A stretch of 12,749 bases of DNA from Lachnospiraceae bacterium (GCA_016281675.1 JAEEJD010000093.1:1-12749), one strand, 5' to 3'; positions 1 through 7,636 are shown, counted from the first letter of the stretch. The notes: generated by a model not told the origin, from the sequence alone. A program made the numbers and translations.

Positions 1-975
1 ACAAAGAGCAATGCATCTAACAGCACCACGAAGAGCAACGCATCTAACAGTACAACAAACAGCACAGCTTCGAGCGGAAGCGGGTCTAAGAACAGCGGAT
101 CGAAAAGTACCGGATCAAATTCCGGGAATACTCAGAGCAGCAGTAAGAGCGGCGCTCCGGATACGGGATCGGAAGATAAGAACAAAACAGATACGGATTC
201 CAAGGATACGAAAGACAACGACAGCAAGAAGACGGCATCAACCTCGGAAACAACCGAAAAGATAGCAAAGAACACAAAGCTTTCGGATAATGAAGAAGCT
301 CTGATAGCTATTCTCGGCGAAGAGAAGTTCAAGGAAATGTCTGAAGCCGGCAATACACCGTCGGTGCGACTCGGAGTAACGGGACTTAATAAGAAGGATG
401 TTCCCGAAAACGACAGGAAGGTTGCGGAAAAAAAGATTGAAGAACTTAAATCCTCGACCCCGAACCTTGTTGCCGGTGCGTATCTGGATCTGACGCTTGA
501 AGTAAAAGAGGACAGTGACTGGGAAAAAATCAGCAACACAAAGGGTCCCGTAAAGATAGTTGTGGATGTTCCCTCGGATATTCAGAAGAAAGCCGGAAAA
601 TGCTTTATGATGAGGATCCATGAAGATGTGGCGACTATTCTTGAAGATACGGATGATGATCCGAAGACACTTACCGTTGAGTCGGATGAATTCTCGACAT
701 ATGTGATGCTCTATGAGAAGAAGGAGAGCAAACAGGAAAAAGAAGAAACGGTAAGTACCGTGCCTGCGGACAAGGAAGACAATAAGTCGGAAGTTACGAA
801 GACAGAGGAAAAATCGCCCGACACGGGTACGGCTTCCATAACCGAGCATTCATCGGAAACCTCCGGACAGGACAGCGAAATGTGGAGGATCGTATTATTC
901 GTTGTGCTCGTTGTAGTTGTGGTCGGAGTGATAATTCTCGGCGTGTACGGTTCCAAACTTATGAATAAGGAGTAG
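1..975 (+). CDS. Surface protein, C-terminal part (5' end outside window), membrane anchored
   Basis: An open frame runs from the first base to a TAG at 973-975, giving 324 residues of a protein that starts before the window. In order: a Ser/Asn/Thr/Gly/Lys-rich low-complexity linker (codons 1-95) that opens with a nine-residue repeat; a folded segment (about codons 97-240) with alternating beta-type sequence ending in an FSTYVMLYEK motif, which resembles the C-terminal domain common on clostridial cell-surface proteins; a charged Lys/Glu linker; and one hydrophobic helix (about codons 297-317, very Val-rich) followed by a short tail ending NKE. This is the layout of an exported protein held by a C-terminal membrane anchor. 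APDTG (codons 52-56) and SPDTG (272-276) recall sortase sites, but neither directly precedes the helix, so sortase anchoring is doubtful. The ligand or function is unknown because the N-terminal domains are missing. Its last 17 nt overlap the convergent MATE gene. Confidence 0.85.
   Translation, partial: TKSNASNSTTKSNASNSTTNSTASSGSGSKNSGSKSTGSNSGNTQSSSKSGAPDTGSEDKNKTDTDSKDTKDNDSKKTASTSETTEKIAKNTKLSDNEEALIAILGEEKFKEMSEAGNTPSVRLGVTGLNKKDVPENDRKVAEKKIEELKSSTPNLVAGAYLDLTLEVKEDSDWEKISNTKGPVKIVVDVPSDIQKKAGKCFMMRIHEDVATILEDTDDDPKTLTVESDEFSTYVMLYEKKESKQEKEETVSTVPADKEDNKSEVTKTEEKSPDTGTASITEHSSETSGQDSEMWRIVLFVVLVVVVVGVIILGVYGSKLMNKE
4..57 (+). repeat. Tandem 27-bp coding repeat (KSNASNSTT x2)
   Basis: Two adjacent 27-nt units (4-30 and 31-57) each encode KSNASNSTT. 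They differ at four bases, all third-codon positions and all silent. A decayed partial unit (NSTASS) follows at 58-75. The array may continue upstream of the window. Confidence 0.8.
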
Positions 976-2350
976 GTTCGGAATCTCCGGCGATCTCACG
1001 ATTTGCCTCGGGATATTTGATCCGTGCATGAAGATATGAGCGGTATCGCATCCATGCGGTCACGCCGCTTAAGACCCAGACAACGCCGGCTGATACCCAT
1101 ATACCGGTGGCTCCCATTCCCATGTAACGGGTCATGAGTATCGGAAGAGTGAATCTTCCGATGACTTCGACTATGCCGTTAAACAGAGCGAAGAAAGCAT
1201 CTCCTACTCCGGTCAGAACGCCGCGTACAACATATATGAGTCCCAGAGCAAAATAGAACAGGGATGTGATACGAAGGCCCATAGCTCCGAGTCTGATAAC
1301 GTCCTCATCCGTAACGAACAGTCCCGTGATCGTACCGCCGAAAAGTTGCATTACAAGGATCATGGCACAAGTCAGAACAACCATTATCAGAAGACCTTTG
1401 ATATATCCGGTGTACACCCTTTTATATTCTTTTGCACCATAGTTCTGACCGCTGAATGTTGCAAGCGAAGCACCGAGGGTCGTATAAGGTTGATGGATGA
1501 GCTGCTCTATCCTGTTGGTCGCGGTAAAAGCAGCAATGACTGTTGTACCGTATGAATTGACGACACGCTGTACCGCCATCGCGGATATCGATATCAAAGC
1601 AAACTGGAGAGACATCGGAACCCCCAGGCGTATAACTTTTTTGCACATATCCATCGAAATGATAAAATCACTTCGTTTGAGTCTGAAGTAAGGATTGATC
1701 TTGTATGCATATATACCGCATGTTGTCATTGCAAGACACTGCGAGATCACCGTCGCGATCGCGGCACCCCTTATTCCCATCTTGAGGTTATATACAAAAA
1801 AGATATCGAGGATGACGTTCACTATCGTTGAGAGGATCAGGAAATACAGGGGTGATCTGGAGTCTCCGAGAGCACGTAGCATAGAAGAAAGATAGTTGTA
1901 TACTGATACGAACAAAAGTCCCAGACACATGAAACGTATGTACATTGCAGCGTCAGGAAGGATATCGGAAGGAGTATTTAACAGCGATAACAGAGCAGGA
2001 GCTCCCACATAGCCGACGATCCCGAAAAATACCGGCACAAGGAGCATTATGAACCCGGTGTTTACTATACAGTTCCGGACTTTGTTATCATCATGGGCAC
2101 CGAAGTACTGGGAAGCGATAATTCCGCCACCTCCGCCGATGCCGTTGCAAAGTGCAAAGAACAGAAATGTTATTGAAGCGGACGACCCCACAGCGGCAAG
2201 TGCATCGGGGCCGACAAACCGTCCCACGATTATCGAGTCGGCAATGTTATATATCTGCTGAAATATGTTTCCGATCAGTGCCGGAAGAGCAAATACAAGA
2301 ATATGTCGGGTCGGGCTTCCGACCGTCATGTCGGTGGTATTATCTCTCAT
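959..2350 (-). CDS. MATE family efflux transporter
   Basis: The product is a 463-residue polytopic membrane protein of the multidrug and toxic compound extrusion family, which exports organic cations, drugs or metabolites using a Na+ or H+ gradient. The N-terminus is typical: a DMTVGSP motif, then FALPALIGNIFQQIYNIAD and IIVGRFVGPDALAAVG. Length fits the family (about 450), with two homologous six-helix halves expected. The second half repeats the theme at RLGVPMSLQF and AAFTATNRIEQL. The substrate cannot be predicted. The ATG at 2350 is the first Met. No Shine-Dalgarno sequence precedes it or the alternative Met8, and a well-formed promoter lies so close that the transcript would begin about 3 nt before this ATG. 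An inverted repeat (GGTCGG/CCGACC, 2309-2324) falls at codons 9-14. The gene is alone on its strand; its stop codon lies inside the end of the convergent surface-protein gene. Confidence 0.95.
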   Translation of the reverse strand: MRDNTTDMTVGSPTRHILVFALPALIGNIFQQIYNIADSIIVGRFVGPDALAAVGSSASITFLFFALCNGIGGGGGIIASQYFGAHDDNKVRNCIVNTGFIMLLVPVFFGIVGYVGAPALLSLLNTPSDILPDAAMYIRFMCLGLLFVSVYNYLSSMLRALGDSRSPLYFLILSTIVNVILDIFFVYNLKMGIRGAAIATVISQCLAMTTCGIYAYKINPYFRLKRSDFIISMDMCKKVIRLGVPMSLQFALISISAMAVQRVVNSYGTTVIAAFTATNRIEQLIHQPYTTLGASLATFSGQNYGAKEYKRVYTGYIKGLLIMVVLTCAMILVMQLFGGTITGLFVTDEDVIRLGAMGLRITSLFYFALGLIYVVRGVLTGVGDAFFALFNGIVEVIGRFTLPILMTRYMGMGATGIWVSAGVVWVLSGVTAWMRYRSYLHARIKYPEANREIAGDSEPTPYS

Positions 2351-2359
2351 GACAGGTGT

Positions 2360-2388
2360 ATTTTAAGTAAATAAAATGCACTTGTAAA
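2360..2388 (-). promoter_or_regulatory. Sigma-A type promoter for the MATE gene
   Basis: On the minus strand TTTACA (2388-2383) is separated by exactly 17 nt from TAAAAT (2365-2360). Each box matches five of six consensus bases. The expected start of transcription is near 2353, leaving only about 3 nt before the ATG at 2350. Confidence 0.65.
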
Positions 2389-2448
2389 TAGTTCCGAAGG
2401 CCAAAACACAAACTGATAATACACATATCAAAATGTGAGAAACATAGG

Positions 2449-2508
2449 TTGTACTTGCATCAGCATATGAGATAGAATGGATGAGGACCGTTTGCGGTCC
2501 GGGAAAGG
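2449..2508 (+). promoter_or_regulatory. Probable promoter, leader hairpin and ribosome site of the YfhO gene
   Basis: A -10-like TAGAAT (2473-2478, five of six matches) follows a weak -35 candidate TTGTAC (2449-2454) at 18 nt. Transcription would start near 2485. There a perfect 6-bp inverted repeat GGACCG/CGGTCC with a TTTG loop (2485-2500) begins, immediately followed by a purine-rich GGGAAAGG (2501-2508) placed 10 nt before the ATG at 2519. This arrangement argues that the earlier in-frame ATG at 2477, which overlaps the -10 box, is not the start. Confidence 0.45.
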
Positions 2509-2518
2509 TTTGATTTTG

Positions 2519-5125
2519 ATGAGCGGTAAAAAGCTAAAAGAGAGCAAAGCGGCGATACTGATATGCGCGTTTCTTATCCCGTTTATATGTATGATGGTCT
2601 TCTGGGCCGTCTGCGGTATATATCCCTTCGGAACAAGTTCCATACTGACAGGAGACATGGACGTTGAATTCGTCAATTTCTATGCGTATTTCATCAATAC
2701 GCTGAAGACGAACAACGACTGGTCATATATGCTGACAAAGACTCTCGGCGGTGATTTTCCGGGACTTGCGGCTTTTCAGCTTCACGATCCGCTCCTCTTT
2801 CTTCTTCTGCTGTTTCCGGGAGAGAAGATCGCAACGGGTATCGAGCTGATATTCACACTTCAGGTTTCGATCGCGGGTCTGTGTGCATCCGTTCTTCTGA
2901 ACAATCGATACAAAAGATCGTGGATGTCACTCCTGTTCTCGACGGGGTACGCGTTCTGTGCGTTCTTCTTCGGCTATCTCGTGCTCACGATATATTTCGG
3001 AGCACTTATGATACTGCCGCTCGTATTGTATTTCTTTCTCGAGTATCTTGATGACAGAAAAAGCTTTGTTCCGTTTGTCATATCCGCATGTGTTTTCATC
3101 TATATCAATTATCACATGGGTTTTATGCTCGTGATCTTTCTTGTGCTTTTGTTCGCAGCAAAGATCATCGAAAATACCGCATATGTGAAAAAGTTTTGGA
3201 GTGTTGCGATCTCGGGCATAACGGTAGTTCTTGTCGACGGATTTTTCCTGATCCGGACAGGGTTGTCCCTTCTCGGTGAGAAAACGACGACCGGCGCCGA
3301 TTACGGCACGTACAGGAGATTTCCGATAGACCAACTGTTTGCCGGTATGTTCTCGGGATCCGCAAGAAACGATCTTCGTCCGCTCATATATTGTTCGGTT
3401 GCTGTATTCTTCTGCCTTATCATGTTTTTCCTGGCTTCCGGGATTAAGGTGAGAGAGAAGATTTCGGGTCTCTTTATCATCGGAGCTGTTTCGGTGAGTA
3501 TGTGGATCAATTCCATAGATGCCGTCTGGCACGGTTTCAACAATCCCGAGGGATTCTATTGGAGATATGCATATTACATAAGCATAACCGCAGTGATTCT
3601 CGGATACAGAGGATTCATTACAGTGACGGATGATGAAGCCGGGAAAAAGGGAACACGCATCATAGTGACTTCCGCCGTAATTTTGTATCTGTATATGGCC
3701 TGGCTTTACTTCAGGAAAAATCCTTACCTTGATGTCAGGACCATTCTGATAAATGCGATTCTGGTTGCCGTTATCACAGTAACTTTACTCATGATCTCAA
3801 AAGAGGGAAAGATGCGTACCGCCGGGTTTGTAATACTGCTTGCGGTATCTCTTGCAGAGACGGTGTACAGTTCCAAGACATCATATATGTGCCTTAACGC
3901 GCTCGGGGAACCGCTTCCCGAGATGTCGGCATTTTGGGAGGACTACAAGGACATTGATGATGTCATATCGTATGTTAAGAGCACGGATGACGGATTCTAC
4001 AGGATAGAGAAAGATTTCGACAGAGCCATAAACGATCCGTCGATGTTTGATTATATCGGCCTGTCTCACGACAGCTCGTGCGAAAAGGATGAGATCCTTG
4101 ACTGGCTTGTCAATTTCGGATTTTGCAAAACGGTTTATTTCACATACTACAACGGAGGCAGTACTTCGTTTACGGATGATCTGTTCGGAATAAAGTATTA
4201 CATTTCGAGATTCGATTCGGTGGAAAAACCGTACGATAGCATGTCATATTCGGGAAAGTACTTCGCATACGAAAACAAAAACGCCCTGCCTCTTGCTTAC
4301 ATTTCCCCGGAAGGGTTCAAGGATGCCGACATAACCGAAGGAAATACGTTTGAGAAGCAAAATCTTCTGGCGTCATACTGGAGTGACAGACCGATCTTTA
4401 TAAAAGCCGAGTCCGAAGTATCCGAAGAGGGGGCAAAAGAGAGCGGAGCCGGTCATTATGAGCGCACTGATGAAGAAGGATACATAGTATATACGATCAA
4501 AATAACGGAGAACATGCCCCTGTATTTCTACTTTTATGCACCCCAAAGACAGAACGGTGAAGTGTTCGTGAACGGAGAATCCAGAGATGTTTACTTTACC
4601 GTGAATCACTGGAACACGCTCTGCGCCGGGACATACAGTCCCGGGGATACGGTAGAGATAAAGATGCAGATAAAGGATGATTCGCTTGATATAACGGAAG
4701 CATGTTTTTATTACGAAGATCCGGAAGCCCTTTCGATATGGGGAGATTCGGCGGATAAACTAAACGAAGGAATAGGACCGGTTACAAAGATAAAGAGTTC
4801 TCATCTGACGTTTACGACCGACAGCGAAGAAGAAAGCACCGTGATCATGTCGATCCCTTACGAAAAATCATGGAAGGTAACGTGTGACGGAACCGCGATC
4901 GGAACCGGGACTGCCATTGACGAGCTCATGAGCTTTGAAGTTCCGGCGGGAAGTCATGTCATAGATATGAAATACACACCCGAAGGAACATATGCCGGTA
5001 TAGCGGCAAGTGTGATCGGTCTGCTCCTGTTTATCGGGCGGATAGTAATAAATTTGCCTAATGAAAAGTGCATGTTAAGAGAAAAATTGTTCAAAAGGTC
5101 GAAAATGCAGAAAATTGCCAAATGA
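2519..5125 (+). CDS. YfhO family membrane protein (GT-C type glycosyltransferase-like)
   Basis: The product has 868 residues from the ATG at 2519; an in-frame ATG at 2477 would add 14. YfhO proteins are large polytopic membrane proteins related to GT-C glycosyltransferases. In Bacillus subtilis YfhO acts with CsbB to add GlcNAc to lipoteichoic acid. Visible hallmarks are a first membrane helix ending in YPFG (36-38), then the acidic GDMD (45-48) before FVNFYAYF, matching the conserved Asp in the first extracytoplasmic loop, then LGGDF and HDPLLFLLLLFP. About ten more hydrophobic segments extend to roughly residue 445. A soluble, probably external domain follows (about 450-820), with a final membrane helix (about 824-846) and a basic tail. 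No CsbB-like polyprenyl glycosyltransferase lies in the window, so donor and target are unknown. A 71-nt gap precedes the next gene, with no clear terminator. Confidence 0.9.
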   Translation: MSGKKLKESKAAILICAFLIPFICMMVFWAVCGIYPFGTSSILTGDMDVEFVNFYAYFINTLKTNNDWSYMLTKTLGGDFPGLAAFQLHDPLLFLLLLFPGEKIATGIELIFTLQVSIAGLCASVLLNNRYKRSWMSLLFSTGYAFCAFFFGYLVLTIYFGALMILPLVLYFFLEYLDDRKSFVPFVISACVFIYINYHMGFMLVIFLVLLFAAKIIENTAYVKKFWSVAISGITVVLVDGFFLIRTGLSLLGEKTTTGADYGTYRRFPIDQLFAGMFSGSARNDLRPLIYCSVAVFFCLIMFFLASGIKVREKISGLFIIGAVSVSMWINSIDAVWHGFNNPEGFYWRYAYYISITAVILGYRGFITVTDDEAGKKGTRIIVTSAVILYLYMAWLYFRKNPYLDVRTILINAILVAVITVTLLMISKEGKMRTAGFVILLAVSLAETVYSSKTSYMCLNALGEPLPEMSAFWEDYKDIDDVISYVKSTDDGFYRIEKDFDRAINDPSMFDYIGLSHDSSCEKDEILDWLVNFGFCKTVYFTYYNGGSTSFTDDLFGIKYYISRFDSVEKPYDSMSYSGKYFAYENKNALPLAYISPEGFKDADITEGNTFEKQNLLASYWSDRPIFIKAESEVSEEGAKESGAGHYERTDEEGYIVYTIKITENMPLYFYFYAPQRQNGEVFVNGESRDVYFTVNHWNTLCAGTYSPGDTVEIKMQIKDDSLDITEACFYYEDPEALSIWGDSADKLNEGIGPVTKIKSSHLTFTTDSEEESTVIMSIPYEKSWKVTCDGTAIGTGTAIDELMSFEVPAGSHVIDMKYTPEGTYAGIAASVIGLLLFIGRIVINLPNEKCMLREKLFKRSKMQKIAK
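4626..4644 (+). repeat. GC-rich inverted repeat inside the YfhO gene
   Basis: CCGGGAC (4626-4632) and GTCCCGG (4638-4644) form a perfect 7-bp stem with a 5-nt loop. It lies in the region coding for the external domain. No T-run follows, so it is not a standard terminator. It may be chance. Confidence 0.5.
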
Positions 5126-5145
5126 CATACCATTTGACTGCATAT

Positions 5146-5174
5146 TTGCTATACTTATGCTGTTAGCATATAAA
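5146..5174 (+). promoter_or_regulatory. Candidate promoter of the phosphate transporter operon with a palindrome in its spacer
   Basis: TTGCTA (5146-5151) and TATAAA (5169-5174) are spaced 17 nt apart. A perfect palindrome TATGCT/AGCATA with a 3-nt centre (5156-5170) fills the spacer and runs into the -10 box, the position of a repressor operator. An alternative extended -10 (TGcTATACT, 5147-5155) and a separate TTGACT (5134-5139) also exist, so the exact start is uncertain. A GAGG ribosome site (5185-5188) sits 8 nt before the ATG at 5197. Confidence 0.5.
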
Positions 5175-5196
5175 AAGTGAATTTGAGGACAAAGAC

Positions 5197-7017
5197 ATGT
5201 ACATTTTCAGTGCAATCTCTCTGCTAGGCGGTTTGGCTTTATTCCTGTACGGAATGAAGCTTATGGGTAATAACCTTAAGGAAAGCGCTTCGGGAACGCT
5301 GAAGATAGTAATAGGCAAGATTACCGATAACGCGATAAAAGCGTTTTTCCTCGGTATGGTGATCACAGCCATAATTCAGTCCTCAACCGCCACGATCGTT
5401 ATCACTTCAGGTCTTGTGGCAGCGGGCGTGCTGTCTTTCGATCAGTCATTCGGTATTATCGTAGGTGCAAACGTCGGAACGACAATAACCGGACAGATCA
5501 TCAGACTTATGGATCTCAATGCGGAAAAGGGATCTTTCCTTCAGTTCTTTCAGCCGTCAACTCTGGCTCCCCTTGCACTCATAATCGGAATAACCCTCAT
5601 AATGGGATTCAGGTTCAAAAGATCGGACAATTTCGGTAACATCGCAGTAGGATTCGGAATACTGTTTACCGGTCTTATGAACATGACGAGTGCCGTGAGC
5701 GCTTTTTCGGAGAGCGGCATAGTGGATGTTTTGTTTGATAACATGGGCAATAATCCGGTAATCGGATACCTTACCGGTGCGGCCATAGCGTTCGTTCTCC
5801 AGAGTTCATCGGCGACCATCGGTATGTTGCAGGCTTTTTCCCAGGCCGGTACGATCCCGTTCAAGGTCGTATATGTTGTCATAGTCGGTGTATATCTCGG
5901 TGACTGTATTACGACCGGTATCGTGTGTTCGATAGGAGCAAATGCCGATTCAAAGAGAGTCGGTCTTCTGAATATACTCTATAACCTCTGTAAGACGGTT
6001 CTTGTTCTTGTAGTTGTGTTCATTTTGAAGAATACAGGTGTGATAGACGGTCTTTGGAATGCAACTATGCGTTCGGGAAGTATCGCGAACGTTAACTCCG
6101 TATTTAATCTCGCAAGTGCCGTCATCCTTCTTCCGTTCGGAGGAGTGATCAAGAAGTTCTCAAAATCGATGGTTAAGGACGATAAGGTTGCGACAGGTAA
6201 GTATGCCGATAAGATCACCGCACTCAACCCGGTGTTCTTCAGAACACCGGCAATCGCATTCGGCGGATGTTACGATGTGCTCAATACTATGTACGATGCG
6301 GCCGTAGAGAATATATCGAAAGCGTATTCGGTCGTTAAGGAATATGACGAAGACCTTATCGAAGCGATACATGAAGAGGAAGAGAATATAGATTATCTGA
6401 CGGACCATGTGGACAAGTATCTTGTTCAGCTGGCTCCTTATGTCAGCGAGGATCTTCACATCCGTATTCTGAAACAGTATCACAAGCTGGTTTCCGAGTT
6501 CGAACATCTCGGGGATTATGCCGATAAAATGGCGGATGCGGCCACAACCCTTCATGAGGAGAGGATAGTATTCTCCGCGACGGCAATGGGAGAGATAGAA
6601 CTTACGAGAAAACTTGTCGAAGAGATACTCGGATATTCTTCCAAAGCATTCGTAAAGAGAGATGTCAGCGCCGCATACCATATCGAACCGTGCGTATCCG
6701 TTCTTCAGGAACTTGTTTCCACACTTCATGACAATCATCTGGTCAGACTCCGTGAGGGACTGTGTACCGTAAGAGCCGGCGTTATCTTTTCGGATATCCT
6801 GTCGAATGTCGAGAGAATCGGAAAGACGTGTTCGAACATCGGTATAGCGACCATTGCGAGAGTCAGCTCTGAAGTGGATAACAGCAGACATTCGTATACC
6901 GCTTCGATACATCAGGGCAAGAACGAGGAATATAACAAAGAGTACGAAGAGGTTCACAGGACATATTACGACAGGCTGTCAGAAATAGATTCAAAAGGGG
7001 AGACGGTAAATGTTTAA
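5197..7017 (+). CDS. Na+/phosphate cotransporter with C-terminal PhoU-like domain
   Basis: The product (606 residues) belongs to the NptA/YjbB-type Na/Pi cotransporter family (PF02690 repeats), which moves phosphate across the membrane with sodium. The inverted-repeat core is visible: first copy QSSTAT (61-66) with GANVGTT (90-96), second copy QSSSAT (202-207). The second GANxGTT-like segment reads GVYLGDCITT (231-240), a marked departure from the first. About nine hydrophobic segments end near residue 330. A helical PhoU-like domain fills about 350-600, with its acidic/metal-site signatures EFEHLGDYAD and SDILSNVERIGKTCSNIG. PhoU domains generally couple phosphate status to transport or signalling. 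It is the first gene of an operon: its end overlaps the next start by 8 nt. A 10-bp perfect inverted repeat lies at the junction of the two domains. Confidence 0.95.
   Translation: MYIFSAISLLGGLALFLYGMKLMGNNLKESASGTLKIVIGKITDNAIKAFFLGMVITAIIQSSTATIVITSGLVAAGVLSFDQSFGIIVGANVGTTITGQIIRLMDLNAEKGSFLQFFQPSTLAPLALIIGITLIMGFRFKRSDNFGNIAVGFGILFTGLMNMTSAVSAFSESGIVDVLFDNMGNNPVIGYLTGAAIAFVLQSSSATIGMLQAFSQAGTIPFKVVYVVIVGVYLGDCITTGIVCSIGANADSKRVGLLNILYNLCKTVLVLVVVFILKNTGVIDGLWNATMRSGSIANVNSVFNLASAVILLPFGGVIKKFSKSMVKDDKVATGKYADKITALNPVFFRTPAIAFGGCYDVLNTMYDAAVENISKAYSVVKEYDEDLIEAIHEEEENIDYLTDHVDKYLVQLAPYVSEDLHIRILKQYHKLVSEFEHLGDYADKMADAATTLHEERIVFSATAMGEIELTRKLVEEILGYSSKAFVKRDVSAAYHIEPCVSVLQELVSTLHDNHLVRLREGLCTVRAGVIFSDILSNVERIGKTCSNIGIATIARVSSEVDNSRHSYTASIHQGKNEEYNKEYEEVHRTYYDRLSEIDSKGETVNV
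6229..6250 (+). repeat. 10-bp perfect inverted repeat at the transporter/PhoU domain junction
   Basis: Arms CCGGTGTTCT (6229-6238) and AGAACACCGG (6241-6250) are exact reverse complements around a 2-nt centre. As RNA they can form a 9-bp stem with a TTCA loop. They encode residues PVFFRTP (345-351), where membrane and PhoU-like domains join. No T-run follows, so this is not an intrinsic terminator. Confidence 0.8.
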
Positions 7018-7636
7018 ACTTCTGAAACACCTTAGAACCGTCAACGAACACAGAAGAGAGGTCAGAAGAGGATGCTTTCGGGTAGGCCTTTACAGGCAGG
7101 GCCTGATGCATGACCTCAGCAAATACAGTCCGACGGAGTTTTTTATCGGTGCCAAGTATTACCAGGGATACAGAAGCCCGAACAATGCGGAGCGCGAGAA
7201 GAAGGGATATTCCGAAGCGTGGATCCATCATAAGGGCAGGAACAAGCACCATTATGAATACTGGACGGATTACAAGCCGGCACGCAAGGGCGAACGCGAA
7301 GGAGAAGAGCACGTTATCGTTCCGACAAGGATGCCGAAGAGATATCTTGTCGAGATGTATGTTGACCGTGTTGCCGCATCGGCAATATACAACAAAGGAC
7401 ACTTCACATACGATATGCCGCTCATCTATTACCGGAGAGGCGATTATACGACTCTGATGGAGGAACACACAAGAGCCGAACTCGAGAATCTTCTGAAAAT
7501 GCTCGCGGCTAACGGACCCGAAGTTACGGAGAGTTACATCAGGAACGTGATACTGAAACATTATCCCGGAGCGAAACTTGCCGAGCATTTTGCAAGGCGA
7601 AGAAAGAATCATAATGGCAACAAAAAGAACTCTTGA
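7010..7636 (+). CDS. DUF5662-like protein, possible HD-superfamily hydrolase
   Basis: The product has 208 residues with no signal peptide or membrane helix, so it is cytoplasmic. The sequence matches my recollection of the DUF5662 family of Clostridia: HDLSKYSPTEF (34-44), KYYQGYRSP (49-57), then WIHHKGRNKHHYEYW (71-85). Function is not established. His/Asp placement suggests a metal site of HD type: H14, H34-D35 (in an HDxxK context), H73/H74/H80/H81, and D119 in EMYVDR. That is inference. The start is secure: AGGGGAG (6996-7002) lies 7 nt before the ATG at 7010, inside the end of the transporter gene (8-nt overlap), implying coupled translation. The 3' end overlaps nth by 23 nt. A role in phosphate or nucleotide metabolism would fit the upstream transporter but is unproven. 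Confidence 0.85.
   Translation: MFKLLKHLRTVNEHRREVRRGCFRVGLYRQGLMHDLSKYSPTEFFIGAKYYQGYRSPNNAEREKKGYSEAWIHHKGRNKHHYEYWTDYKPARKGEREGEEHVIVPTRMPKRYLVEMYVDRVAASAIYNKGHFTYDMPLIYYRRGDYTTLMEEHTRAELENLLKMLAANGPEVTESYIRNVILKHYPGAKLAEHFARRRKNHNGNKKNS

Noticed and set aside
817..828. SPDTG as a classical sortase signal
   Set aside because: About 20 residues separate it from the hydrophobic helix, whereas sortase sites lie directly before it.
238..849. 203-codon minus-strand frame opposite the surface-protein fragment
   Set aside because: Low-complexity antisense of a well-supported coding frame; composition is Phe/Arg-rich with no recognisable domain.
2485..2500. Hairpin GGACCG/CGGTCC considered as an intrinsic terminator
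   Set aside because: It is followed by a purine-rich stretch, not a T-run, and no gene ends upstream of it on the plus strand.
2927..3532. 201-codon minus-strand frame inside the YfhO gene
   Set aside because: Highly charged antisense of hydrophobic membrane-helix codons, with no start signal.
5156..5170. Palindrome after the YfhO gene considered as its terminator
   Set aside because: The stem is AT-rich and short and is followed by A residues on the plus strand; an operator role fits its position better.
6160..7612. Two long minus-strand open frames (6160-6957 and 6863-7612) opposite the transporter and DUF5662 genes
   Set aside because: They mirror strongly supported plus-strand genes, have no family resemblance or ribosome sites, and arise because the real genes rarely use TTA, CTA and TCA codons.
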